Shown: positions 17,904-26,143 of the stretch, piece after piece
Numbering within the stretch: position 1 is the first letter of the stretch
Layout: every line of letters begins with the position of its first letter
From: Paenibacillus hamazuiensis
GTDB lineage: Bacteria > Bacillota > Bacilli > Paenibacillales > NBRC-103111
NCBI RefSeq assembly: GCF_023276405.1
Contig: NZ_JALRMO010000001.1
Location: forward strand, 5,949,001 to 6,013,000
Reading direction: 5' to 3'
Length of the DNA: 64,000 bases
Notes under the pieces: model-generated
What the model saw: the letters and a program-made list of their open reading frames with translations, nothing else
The model's database searches: none
What the model was told of the DNA's origin: nothing
Position numbers and translations under genes: made by a program

Positions 17904-19727
17904 TTACCTGCCGGCAACTTCTTCACCTCCGCTTCGATATTCTTCATACGGCAAGCTAAGCCTTATCCTTGTCCCCGCATCGGGGGCGGATTCGATGTGA
18001 AGACCGTAGGGCGGTCCGTACACCAATTCAATACGCTTGCGAACGCTCCGAATCCCGAGGCTTTCGCGTCTTTGCGCCCTTTGGCGAACCGGCATACCGC
18101 CGTAATCCGAGTTCATTATTTGGGACAACCGCTCTTCATCGATACCATCCCCGTTGTCGGACACTTCGATCTTCAGCTCCCCCTCCGCTTTCCACACCCT
18201 CAGCCCGAATGCTTTATCCGCGGTTTTGTTGCGAAAGGCATGTACGAATACGTTCTCCACGAGCGGCTGCAGAAGAAAACGCAGCATGATTCCGTCCATC
18301 GCATCTTCGTCAATCCGGATGCTTATCTGCAGATCCGATTCGAACAGCTCGGCCTGCAGCTTCAAATAATGCTTGAGATGCTCCAGCTCTTCCCGCACGG
18401 TTGTGAACGAGCGCACCGGCATCAGCGAGTAGTTCATCGTCTCGGAAACCGATTTGATCAGCGCCGCCGTTTCTTTTTGATTTTGCAGGATCAGCTTCCA
18501 ATAAATTTCGTTAAACAAATTGTGCAGAAAATGCGGGTTCAGCTGAGCCTGAATCGACTGCAGCTGCGCTTCCCGCTCGCTGAGCTGCGTCGCATAAACC
18601 TCCCGGATCAGCCTCTCCACCTGCTCCGTCATCGCATTGAAGCTATCCCCGATGTAAGCAAGCTCGTCTTTCGTACTAACGACAATGCGGGTTTTGAAAT
18701 CGCCGTTGCGCACCTTGTGCAGCCCCTTCACGAGCTGCTTCAGCGGCCGCAGCAAGTTTCCCGTAGACAGCACGATGAGAACGCTGCTGAGCATCACGCT
18801 GATCAAACCCGAATATACGATTTGCCGGGAAATGCTCCGGTTTTTCTGATGAACGCCCTCAAGCGACGTTGCACTGAGCAGTTGAAAGGAATACGCCGCA
18901 GAACGGCTCTGCGCATAGATCTGGTCATTGACAAAGTACAACCCTCCGGCATCATTTGCATCCTGAAGATCAGGGAGTATTTCCGCACCCCAGGAAGTGC
19001 TGCTGTAAATGAGTTCGTGAACGGGGTTGTATAAAAATACTTCGTCCGCATCGTCCTTCAGCAGCCCCTTGAACGACTTGGCGAAAAAGGATTCGTCGAT
19101 GGTGATGACCAGCATACCGTAGGTTTGCAGCAGGCTGTTCTTCATCAAGCGGGCGGCGATGACCGACTGGCGATAACCGCTGGGTTCCATGGAGCTCGGC
19201 AAGGGCAGGCTCATCCATAACAGGTCCCCGGAGGTTTCGTTGATTCGGGAGCGAATCTTCGCGTAAACGTCCCTGTCGAGCGGCTTGATGACGGAAGTAT
19301 TGAAGCTGAAATAGGAAGGGATTCCTTTCAGGTCGTACAAATACATGCCCGTGATGTAGGGGGCGTCCAGTTTGATTTGATACAGCTGATCTTCGATCTG
19401 CTTCTTGTCGGCATACAGCGCGTACGGGTCTCCGACCGATGTCATGGCGTCAATGCTCTTGATTCTGTTTTCAATCAAAGGATTAAATACGATCGCTTGC
19501 GATATGCGATAAATTTCCTGGACATTCAACTCCAGCTTCGCCATAGCATCTTCATTCGTGCGTAAATACTGCTTGCCGATCTCATCCTTAAGCAGATCCA
19601 TGCTGTTTTGGTAGGTCAAATAACCGGCAATGCCGGAGGAGAGCAGGATGATGCACGACAAGCTGAGAATAAGCTTGATCTTGAAGCTGCGGTTAATGCT
19701 GACAAACAGCCTGGATACAACCTCCAT
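17904..19727 (-). CDS. YesM-type sensor histidine kinase
   Basis: 607 residues. Membrane helices near residues 16-38 and 300-322 bracket an extracellular Cache-like sensor; then HAMP (LLRPLKQLVKGL...), His_kinase with H-box LNPHFLHNLFNEI, and a HATPase_c domain with DNGDGI and a late GIRSVRKRIEL. ATG 19727 follows GGAGG. It overlaps the response-regulator gene. Expected to sense an extracellular sugar or the loaded binding protein and phosphorylate that regulator; because the regulator lost its recognition helix, the pathway is probably dead. Confidence 0.95.
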   Translation of the reverse strand: MEVVSRLFVSINRSFKIKLILSLSCIILLSSGIAGYLTYQNSMDLLKDEIGKQYLRTNEDAMAKLELNVQEIYRISQAIVFNPLIENRIKSIDAMTSVGDPYALYADKKQIEDQLYQIKLDAPYITGMYLYDLKGIPSYFSFNTSVIKPLDRDVYAKIRSRINETSGDLLWMSLPLPSSMEPSGYRQSVIAARLMKNSLLQTYGMLVITIDESFFAKSFKGLLKDDADEVFLYNPVHELIYSSTSWGAEILPDLQDANDAGGLYFVNDQIYAQSRSAAYSFQLLSATSLEGVHQKNRSISRQIVYSGLISVMLSSVLIVLSTGNLLRPLKQLVKGLHKVRNGDFKTRIVVSTKDELAYIGDSFNAMTEQVERLIREVYATQLSEREAQLQSIQAQLNPHFLHNLFNEIYWKLILQNQKETAALIKSVSETMNYSLMPVRSFTTVREELEHLKHYLKLQAELFESDLQISIRIDEDAMDGIMLRFLLQPLVENVFVHAFRNKTADKAFGLRVWKAEGELKIEVSDNGDGIDEERLSQIMNSDYGGMPVRQRAQRRESLGIRSVRKRIELVYGPPYGLHIESAPDAGTRIRLSLPYEEYRSGGEEVAGR

Positions 19728-19929
19728 GCCTTTCCTCCCTGCGTAATCATGAGCCTTGGTCTAATTATTGTAAGCATGTTTTATTATCAGAGTATTAAGC
19801 TTCGCCTGAATTCCCGACCATCGGCGGTCCTAAGGGGGATCTTTGAATATCGCAAAAACTTTATTATTTGATGTCAAATTTGCTAAAATGGAAGGAACAT
19901 TTGGGAAACCGTATCGGGAGGAAATCATT

Positions 19930-20340
19930 ATGTCCGCTGTCATCGATAAAATCGCCTGGATTCACATAATCGACGGCCGTATCTTGGGAGCGCGGTCCGT
20001 GGGGAAAACCGCTTTTTATTTTCCGGGAGGAAAACGGGAAACGGGGAAAACGGATACGGAAACACTTCTGCGGGAAATCGAGGAGGAGCTGACCGTTCGG
20101 CTGAAAAAGGAAACGATCGAGTACTTCGGCACTTTCGAGGCGCAGGCGGACGGCAAGCCGGAGGGGCAGCTTGTGCGCATGACTTGTTACACCGCCGATT
20201 ACTCAGGGGAGCTGTCCCCGGCTTCCGAAATCGCCGAAATCGCTTGGTTAACCTACGAGGACCGGGAGCGTGTGTCCGCGGTGAACAAGATCATTTTCGA
20301 CCGGCTCCGCGAGATGAAGCGGATTGCGCCTTATTTGTAA
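19930..20340 (+). CDS. Nudix hydrolase
   Basis: 136 residues. The Nudix box is read in GGKRETGKTD...LLREIEEEL. The metal-binding REIEEEL is intact, while the first conserved Glu (GX5E) is Lys and the usual Gly near the end is Thr, a variant seen in some short Nudix proteins. ATG 19930 follows GGAGG at 7 bases. Monocistronic. Likely a small cytosolic pyrophosphohydrolase; substrate unknown. Confidence 0.85.
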   Translation: MSAVIDKIAWIHIIDGRILGARSVGKTAFYFPGGKRETGKTDTETLLREIEEELTVRLKKETIEYFGTFEAQADGKPEGQLVRMTCYTADYSGELSPASEIAEIAWLTYEDRERVSAVNKIIFDRLREMKRIAPYL

Positions 20341-20402
20341 GGACCTTCAAGACCGATGGACCGGCTTTCTATACAACCGGAATTCCAATTCGAATGGAAA
20401 AA

Positions 20403-20425
20403 GGGTCAACCGAAGCGGTTGACCC
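20403..20425. terminator. Perfect 10-bp hairpin downstream of the Nudix gene
   Basis: GGGTCAACCG-AAG-CGGTTGACCC lies 62 bp after the Nudix stop codon. The stem is perfect but has no T-run on either side beyond short AT stretches, so it may be an mRNA-end structure rather than an efficient terminator. Confidence 0.45.
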
Positions 20426-20576
20426 CATACTTTCAGACTAAAATCCCTCTGCGTGTTTTCGGCGACTGAACGCCGGAGCTGCCACCAATCGGATGCCCCG
20501 ATGCGGAAATAGCCCGTTCCCTTCCACACGTCCAGATCTGTTCAATTCAGCGAGCATGACTACATCTGCAACAACT

Positions 20577-21995
20577 TTAAGCGCCTTTCACCGTCGCCAT
20601 CGGCTTGCACTTGGCCACAACATGAGCCAAACCCGCCCCGACGACGCTATCGATAATTTGATCCACATCCTTATAAGCTTGCGGCGATTCATCCAAAATC
20701 GATTCCAACGATTTCTGGTTGACCACGATCTCCTCGTCCGTTCCGACTTTCAGCGATGACGAAAACTCGTTCAGCGTTACCAATTTCTTCGTCGCGCTGC
20801 GCGAGCGGATTCGTCCTGCCCCATGACAGATGGAATAAAAATTGTCCCTTCCGCCGGGAGCTCCTACCATGATGTAGGAAGCGGTCCCCATCGAACCCGG
20901 GATCAACGCGGGATGCCCCGTTTCCACATACGGCTCCGGATTGTCCGGGTGGCCCGGCGGGAGCGCCCGGGTAGCTCCTTTTCGATGGACGAAAAAGGAC
21001 TGTCCTTCATGCTCCTCTTCCCATGCGTAGTTATGCATAAGATCGTATAACGTCGTCATCTCGAATTTATGGCCGAATACGTCTTTGCCCGCCTCCCGGA
21101 CGGCGTAGGCAATAAGATGCCGGTTCACGACGGCGTAATTCAAAGCGGAGTACATCAGATTCACGTACTTCCGGGCCAGCGGATGTTCGAGCGGAGCGAA
21201 CAGCAGCTTCGGGTCAGCCGTGCCGAGCCCTTCCGCACGCATCATTTTCGCCAAGAGACTGCCGCAGTATTGGCTGACGGAGCCGCCCCACGCCCGTGAT
21301 CCCGAGTGGATCATAACCGCCGCCTGCCCGTCGAACATTCCCCATTTCCCGGCAATCTCCCGCCGTTCTTCGGCAATTTCAACGGACTGAATCTCGACAA
21401 AATGGTTGCCGTTGCCCAGCGTTCCAAGCTGGCGGTGCGAACGGTGCCACACCTGCTCCGGGAACAGGTCCAGCGCCTCTTCGTCCAGATGGAATTTGCT
21501 CCGCTCCACATGGGTCAGCGACGTCGCCTTGCGCGGCGTGTAGCCGTCCGGGATATATTTTTTCGGCAGCCCGTGAAGCCCTTTTTTCACCACATGCTCC
21601 AGCCGAATGTCCGAGAAATGCCCCCTCGCATGGTCCTCAATCGGCAAATATTTTTCAATCGCCTTGACCAGCTTGCGCCGCAGCTTTACGTCCTTCAGCT
21701 CATCCTTATGCAGGTTGGTTAAATGAACCCTCATGCCGCAGCCGATATCGCTCCCGACGATCGAAGGCGATACGTAGCCGCCAGAGGTGTTCCACACCGC
21801 CGTAGTACCGATGCACGTCCCTACGCCAACATGCACGTCGGGGGTATAACTCATATACACTTGGTTCGGAATTTGCAGGTTGTTGTTTGCCATCTCGAAC
21901 ACTTTGTAATCCAACGATTTAAACAGGTCCTCGCCTGCATACACATGCACAACCCCCGAGGGGAGCTGTACTTGCCGGTAAAATTGTTCTATCAT
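20577..21995 (-). CDS. rtcB: RtcB-family RNA ligase
   Basis: 472 residues. GTP- and Mn-dependent ligase joining 2',3'-cyclic-phosphate or 3'-phosphate RNA ends to 5'-OH ends, used in RNA repair and tRNA splicing. Motifs: GSDIGCGMRVHL, LGTLGNGNHFVEIQ, HSGSRAWG, HRKGATRALPPG, GSMGTASYIM, and CHGAGR, whose His is the guanylylated residue. ATG 21995 is chosen; an in-frame extension reads back through a terminator hairpin and has no binding site. No archease (RtcA/archease) gene is adjacent. Preceded by a leader ORF and terminator suggesting attenuation. Confidence 0.95.
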   Translation of the reverse strand: MIEQFYRQVQLPSGVVHVYAGEDLFKSLDYKVFEMANNNLQIPNQVYMSYTPDVHVGVGTCIGTTAVWNTSGGYVSPSIVGSDIGCGMRVHLTNLHKDELKDVKLRRKLVKAIEKYLPIEDHARGHFSDIRLEHVVKKGLHGLPKKYIPDGYTPRKATSLTHVERSKFHLDEEALDLFPEQVWHRSHRQLGTLGNGNHFVEIQSVEIAEERREIAGKWGMFDGQAAVMIHSGSRAWGGSVSQYCGSLLAKMMRAEGLGTADPKLLFAPLEHPLARKYVNLMYSALNYAVVNRHLIAYAVREAGKDVFGHKFEMTTLYDLMHNYAWEEEHEGQSFFVHRKGATRALPPGHPDNPEPYVETGHPALIPGSMGTASYIMVGAPGGRDNFYSICHGAGRIRSRSATKKLVTLNEFSSSLKVGTDEEIVVNQKSLESILDESPQAYKDVDQIIDSVVGAGLAHVVAKCKPMATVKGA

Positions 21996-22031
21996 AAACG
22001 ATTTCTTTCCTCTCCGATTTTTTTTGAACGC

Positions 22032-22063
22032 AAAAAAAGCCATAGACCCGCATCGTCCATGGC
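22032..22063 (-). terminator. Putative attenuator in the rtcB leader
   Basis: GCCATGGAC, 7-base loop, GTCTATGGC (one G-U), then TTTTTTT: a classic intrinsic terminator placed between the leader ORF and rtcB, 37 bp before the rtcB start. A competing hairpin, CAAATAGG/CCTATTTG (22080-22107), overlaps the leader stop codon. Confidence 0.7.
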
Positions 22064-22100
22064 CGACTGGTAAACAAAGCAAATAGGCGCGCAATTCCCC

Positions 22101-22184
22101 CTATTTGGCCGTCATACGTCCGCTGAGACCGATGGAATGAAGCTTTTTGCAGTTGTCGTGGTATAGGTTTTGAATGCAAATCAT
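22101..22184 (-). CDS. Putative 27-residue leader peptide upstream of rtcB
   Basis: ATG 22184 is preceded by AAAAGGAGG with 9-base spacing; the product starts MICIQNLYHDN and ends GRMTAK. There is no run of a single amino acid, so it is not a classic amino-acid attenuator, but its stop codon lies inside a hairpin that precedes the terminator. It sits on the same short transcript as rtcB. Role in attenuation is inference. Confidence 0.55.
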   Translation of the reverse strand: MICIQNLYHDNCKKLHSIGLSGRMTAK

Positions 22185-22217
22185 TGTCATCGGCCTCCTT
22201 TTCATTGAATTACCAAC

Positions 22218-22247
22218 ATCTTACTTGCTGCAGCCTCTGGTCGTCAA
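22218..22247 (-). promoter_or_regulatory. Sigma-A-like promoter of the rtcB leader
   Basis: TTGACG (22242-22247), 18-bp spacer, TAAGAT (22218-22223). It places the transcript start about 15 bases before the leader ORF's ribosome binding site. Confidence 0.6.
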
Positions 22248-22280
22248 TAAGCTTCGGGAGGAAAGATTGAGTAAAAACGA

Positions 22281-23180
22281 TTACTCCTGTTCGGACAGAT
22301 CATTTATCATGGCTTCCCTTGTCTCTATGATCCGCTCCGTCAGTCGGTCCAACCGCTCTTTGATCAAAATAACGTCCGAGTACTCGCGGGGGATGCTTTC
22401 GAATCCGTAATAAACGCCGGCTATCCCGCCTGTAATTGCGGCGATCGTATCGGTATCTCCTCCGACATTTGCCGCCCGTTGAACGGCTTCAGTGAACGAT
22501 CCGCTCGTAAGCAGGATGTGAAGCACCCAACGAAACGTATGAACGACAAAGCCGCTCGGTTCACAGGCAGGTTCATCTTCGAGCAAATCCTCGTATTCCG
22601 TATCCGCAATTTCACTCCCGATAGCGTTGGCTAACGACTCGCCGTTTAAAAGTCTAAAGACGATTCGATTGTATATTTCGCAGGCTTGATTGCACCGCTC
22701 GTCATAGTGTGTCATTTTCGACTGCATGCGAGATATCTTTTCAATATCCGTGACATTGGGATATATTAACCCGACGGGGAGACAACGCATGAGCGACCCG
22801 TTTCCGGCGCTTTGCCCCAGATCCAGATCTGCGAGAAAAGCGGCCTCATACCAATTTCCCTTATAGGTGCCAAGTACTCTGCGAATGATATTCCCAATAT
22901 CTTTGGGATTCGATCGATACCACTCAAGAAACCTTTCGCCAATAGCCGTCATAGGATTGTGGGGATTCTCGAGGATTCCTTCGGCTACACACAACGTCAT
23001 CATCGTATCGTCGGTCACTTCCCCCGGCGTCAGGTCCCAAACCCCTCCACCGATCATTTTTGTGAGGTAACCGTGAGTTTGCTGAATTTCTTTGCGGGTC
23101 ATAAACTCCGTCGTCCCGCCCAGCGCATCCCCGACAGCTACGCCATAAAGCCCGCCTTTGATTTTGGTGTAGAGGTTCAT
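22281..23180 (-). CDS. ADP-ribosylglycohydrolase (DraG-like)
   Basis: 299 residues of the ADP_ribosyl_GH family, which removes ADP-ribose from proteins or small adducts with two Mg/Mn ions. Metal-binding motifs are clear: GDALGG near the start, EVTDDTMM, and NVGGDTDTIAAITGGIAG near residue 240. ATG 23180 follows GGAG at 7 bases. It starts 44 bp after the stop of an NrtR-like gene on the same strand, so both probably form one operon linked to NAD/ADP-ribose turnover. Confidence 0.92.
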   Translation of the reverse strand: MNLYTKIKGGLYGVAVGDALGGTTEFMTRKEIQQTHGYLTKMIGGGVWDLTPGEVTDDTMMTLCVAEGILENPHNPMTAIGERFLEWYRSNPKDIGNIIRRVLGTYKGNWYEAAFLADLDLGQSAGNGSLMRCLPVGLIYPNVTDIEKISRMQSKMTHYDERCNQACEIYNRIVFRLLNGESLANAIGSEIADTEYEDLLEDEPACEPSGFVVHTFRWVLHILLTSGSFTEAVQRAANVGGDTDTIAAITGGIAGVYYGFESIPREYSDVILIKERLDRLTERIIETREAMINDLSEQE

Positions 23181-23223
23181 TCGATCGCTCCTTTGAAACA
23201 TCATCTCTCATTCCTCTCGCGAT

Positions 23224-24135
23224 TCAGTTTCGGTTCCAATTCGGGTTAAAACGGTACAACTTGGACGGACGATGCCCCGCATCCTTTGTAAATTCATTCG
23301 TTTCCGTCACCATTGCTGCAATTTTTCTTCGGAACGCCGCCGCCAAAAGCTCTTTTCCCAGTATCACCTCGTAAACCTGCTGAAGCTCGGATAAAGTGAA
23401 TAGCGGCGGCATCAGATTAAAGGCGATATCCGTATATTCAATCTTGTTTCGCAGGCGCTCAATGCCGTATTCGATAATTTTCGCATGATCGAATGCAAGC
23501 CCCTGCGACTCTACGATCTCGCGGCTTATTCTCGATGAACGACCGACGGTGGTCTGTACGATTTTTACGGTGGCAGTCAATATCTCGGATTCGTTCTGAA
23601 GGGCGATTTTCACGAGTTTCTCGATTTCACGGCCTTCACTCAAGTTGGTTTTTTTCTCTTGAAACACCTCGTATGTTACTTCGAACCACTTCGCATCTTC
23701 CGCGTCATCCCCGGCCTGAATATCCATTTCAGTTCGATCCGCAAGAGCCATGTAAGAGCAGCTAATGACCCGCGTTCGCGGATCGCGATTGACGTCTCCC
23801 CACGTAAATAATTGCTCCATGTACACATTGTCGATGTTGGTTTCGCTCTTCAATTCGCGCTGCGCAGCATCATCAATACTTTCGTGAACGGACACGAACC
23901 CTCCGGGCAATGCCCACCGGCCAAGAAACGGGTGCTCCCCCCTCTTGATAAGCAGCAGCTGCAACGATTTTTCCGAAAGCTTCCTGTAGTTATCCTGCTC
24001 TTTATCCATAACGGTAAAAATAAGCATATCCACCGTAACGGAAGGACGTTCATAGATACTTGCATCATACGACTGTAAGTACTCCTTCTCGGTCAGTCCA
24101 TTCCGGTCACGGAGCACCGATAGATCCGTCATCAT
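23224..24135 (-). CDS. NrtR-like regulator: Nudix domain plus winged helix
   Basis: 303 residues. The N-terminal Nudix domain (about 30-175) has a degraded box, GGFVSVHE...RELKSETNI, with Ser replacing a catalytic Glu, as in NrtR proteins that bind ADP-ribose but do not cleave it. The C-terminal part (about 190-290) resembles the NrtR winged helix (YTDIAFNLMPPLFTLSELQQVYE). NrtR proteins repress NAD-synthesis or ADP-ribose genes and release DNA on binding ADP-ribose. Its promoter carries three 14-bp repeats, a likely autoregulatory operator. ATG 24135. It might retain some hydrolase activity. Confidence 0.82.
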   Translation of the reverse strand: MMTDLSVLRDRNGLTEKEYLQSYDASIYERPSVTVDMLIFTVMDKEQDNYRKLSEKSLQLLLIKRGEHPFLGRWALPGGFVSVHESIDDAAQRELKSETNIDNVYMEQLFTWGDVNRDPRTRVISCSYMALADRTEMDIQAGDDAEDAKWFEVTYEVFQEKKTNLSEGREIEKLVKIALQNESEILTATVKIVQTTVGRSSRISREIVESQGLAFDHAKIIEYGIERLRNKIEYTDIAFNLMPPLFTLSELQQVYEVILGKELLAAAFRRKIAAMVTETNEFTKDAGHRPSKLYRFNPNWNRN

Positions 24136-24155
24136 TTATCACCCGATACACATAA

Positions 24156-24197
24156 TTTGTTATTATCATTTTGTTAATATCTACTTGTTATTATATA
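24156..24197 (-). promoter_or_regulatory. Three exact-period 14-bp repeats, candidate NrtR operator
   Basis: TTTGTTATTATCAT, TTTGTTAATATCTA, CTTGTTATTATATA follow each other with the G at 24159, 24173 and 24187. The last repeat overlaps the -10 box of the nrtR promoter and the others lie just downstream, a repressor position. Confidence 0.6.
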
Positions 24198-24220
24198 TCG
24201 GTTACTCGGTAATTTGTCAA
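24192..24220 (-). promoter_or_regulatory. Strong sigma-A promoter of the nrtR-draG operon
   Basis: TTGACA (24215-24220), 17-bp spacer, TATATA (24192-24197): near-consensus hexamers at optimal spacing. Confidence 0.75.
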
Positions 24221-24240
24221 TACTCGCGGAGGCAAAAGTT

Positions 24241-24681
24241 GGAGGGATCTTCAGCTTGAAAATTCAAGGATCGGACGAATCACGCGTTATGGCAAAGGCG
24301 GGCATGAAAGGCTGGGAATTCCGGAAGGAAGCGTAATGACCGTTGAATTTGAGCTGGACGGACAGCAATTCGTCGCGTTAAACGGCGGTCCGCATTTCAA
24401 ATTCAACGAAGCCATTTCGTTTATCATTCATTGCGAGGATCAAGAAGAATTGGACTATTATTGGGAGATACTCCAGAAGGTGGAGATAAAAAGCTCAGGT
24501 GTGCGGCTGGCTGAAGGACAAGTTCGGCGTATCGTGGCAAATTATCCCTGCCAATTTATCCGAAATGATCAGCGACACCGACCCGAAAAAGTCGGAAAGA
24601 GTAACTAAAGCTTTGCTCCAAACGAAAAGCAAAATTGACATAAACGCTTTATTGCAGGCGTATAAGGGTAGCCATCCATAA
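24241..24681 (+). pseudogene. Decayed PhnB/VOC-family (glyoxalase-like) gene
   Basis: The plus strand reads pieces of a PhnB-like 3-demethylubiquinone methyltransferase/VOC protein in different frames: NSRIGRITRYGKGG and GSVMTVEFELDGQQFVALNGG to about 24480, then CGWLKDKFGVSWQIIP to DINALLQAYKG in another frame. At least two frame changes lie near 24475-24500, another near 24258, and the N-terminal ~25 residues are missing. No functional product is expected. Confidence 0.8.
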
Positions 24682-24728
24682 AAAAGCGGATGGGGATACC
24701 CCCCAAGGGAAGCTCCCATCCGCTTTTA
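24681..24728. terminator. Bidirectional terminator
   Basis: AAAAAGCGGATGGG ... CTCCCATCCGCTTTTA forms a 12-13 bp stem with A-run before and T-run after. It separates the plus-strand relict from the minus-strand MATE gene. Confidence 0.85.
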
Positions 24729-26138
24729 TTTTCCTTCCTCGCCCTCCGGCTCGACCAGCCGGTGCCTGTACCACTTCTCCCCACGAAAACGCAGCAAAAA
24801 GATCGTGCCCCGCACGCCCCATTCGAGCTGCATCGCAAGCCAAACCCCGATCACACCGAGCCTAAGAACGATACCGAACACATATCCGAGCACGACCCGG
24901 AACAGCCACATCGACAGCATCGACATCATTGAAGTGAACCGGGAATCGCCCGCCGCCCGCAGCGCCGCCGGCAGCAGGAAGCTGATCGGCCAGAGCGGGA
25001 TTTGAGCGATCGCGTTGATCAAGGTCAGCGTGAAAAGCTCGTCCACAATCTCTTCCGGCGGGTGGAACAGCCCGACAAGCGGCCTGTACAGCGGAAGGAG
25101 AATCGCGGTCATCAGGACAAAAGAAACGGACGCCAGCCACAGAAACGACTTCGTGAATTTCCGCGCATCCCGGATATTTCCCCTGCCGATGCACTGCCCG
25201 ACCACCGTGACCGTCGTCGTCGATAACGCGGCCGGCGCAATCTGGTACACCATCGCAAAGGTCGAGCCGATCGCATTGACCGCGATAGCATAAGTGCCCA
25301 GGCTGACGATGAAAATTTGGGTCAAAATTTTGCCCCCATTAAAAAACATCTGCTCCGCGGCGAAGGGCAAGCCGACGAACAATATTTTTTTGAACATCGC
25401 CATATTGAGATAAAAGGCGTCCCGAATGCGGAATCGCAGGCTGTCGTCCAACCGGACGAGATAATAAATCGCGCAGATAGCGGCCAAATAACGGGAAACA
25501 TTCACCGCCACGGTCATGCCAAGCACGCCCATATCCAGCACGTTGATGAAGACGACGTTTAAAAACACATAGGAAAAGTTCATGATCAAAGACAGCGTCA
25601 AGGTTACCTTCGTCTTGCCGATGCCGCGAAGCGCGCCGCTGATCGCTTCTTTGATCGCAATGCCGACAAACGAGATGCCGTTGCCCACGAGATAAACTCC
25701 GGCATGATCAAATACGTCCGCCTCCGCCGATCCGAACAGCAGCTTTAGAATCGGATGGAAAAAGAGCACGATGAGCACGCTGATGCACAGCGCAAACAAC
25801 GTGACGGCGGAAATCGTGCTGGAGGCGGCCTTGGTCACCATGGAATCGTTGCCGCTTCCTTTATACTGCGCCACAACGACCGTTCCCCCGGTCGCCACGG
25901 CGACAAAGACGTTGATCAGAAAAATATTGACCGAGTCGACCATATTGACCGCGCTGACCGCCGCCACACCCGACGAGCTGATCATGGCGGTGTTCACCAG
26001 ACTGAGGCATACCAGGAAAGCCTGGTCCACCAAAATCGGCGTAAACAAAGATACGATTTGCCGGTAGTCGATCGACTCTCCGGAAAAGTATTTTTCCAAC
26101 AACGCATGCATTCGGGTTTTAGTATTGGATGATCCCAT
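24726..26138 (-). CDS. MATE-family efflux transporter
   Basis: About 470 residues with 12 predicted membrane helices in two MatE halves; typical elements include VNTAMISSSG, the AQYKGSG segment after helix 2, and the second-half GQCIGRGNIRDARKF. Exports drugs or metabolites using Na+ or H+. ATG 26138 follows AGGTGA; GTG 26147 is a possible start overlapping the MFS stop. It directly follows an MFS transporter gene, so the two exporters are one operon. Substrate unknown. Confidence 0.92.
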   Translation of the reverse strand: MGSSNTKTRMHALLEKYFSGESIDYRQIVSLFTPILVDQAFLVCLSLVNTAMISSSGVAAVSAVNMVDSVNIFLINVFVAVATGGTVVVAQYKGSGNDSMVTKAASSTISAVTLFALCISVLIVLFFHPILKLLFGSAEADVFDHAGVYLVGNGISFVGIAIKEAISGALRGIGKTKVTLTLSLIMNFSYVFLNVVFINVLDMGVLGMTVAVNVSRYLAAICAIYYLVRLDDSLRFRIRDAFYLNMAMFKKILFVGLPFAAEQMFFNGGKILTQIFIVSLGTYAIAVNAIGSTFAMVYQIAPAALSTTTVTVVGQCIGRGNIRDARKFTKSFLWLASVSFVLMTAILLPLYRPLVGLFHPPEEIVDELFTLTLINAIAQIPLWPISFLLPAALRAAGDSRFTSMMSMLSMWLFRVVLGYVFGIVLRLGVIGVWLAMQLEWGVRGTIFLLRFRGEKWYRHRLVEPEGEEGK

Positions 26139-26143
26139 AGCCG

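Larger units (their letters stand above)
14467..17917 (-). pseudogene. YesN/AraC-type response regulator disrupted by an IS1634-family insertion
   Basis: Receiver domain with acidic pair Glu10/Asp11 and phospho-acceptor Asp57 (DLVLTDIRMP), a linker, and a C-terminal AraC HTH pair. The IS lies inside the second HTH, after GFNEPN; the remaining YFTNTFRQYYSLSPKEYR and stop are found beyond the IS at 14467-14543. Removing the element plus one CTAA duplication rebuilds an uninterrupted 453-residue protein. As it stands the frame enters the IS and ends with foreign residues, losing the recognition helix. TTG 17917 behind GGAGGTG is the best start; ATG 17947 is an alternative. Overlaps the kinase gene by 14 bp. 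Partner of the kinase at 17904-19727 and likely activator of the ABC operon downstream. Confidence 0.92.

Noticed and set aside
21996-22094. Longer RtcB start at 22094 or 22043
   Set aside because: These extensions read through an intrinsic terminator and lack a ribosome binding site; RtcB homology begins at MIEQFYRQ.
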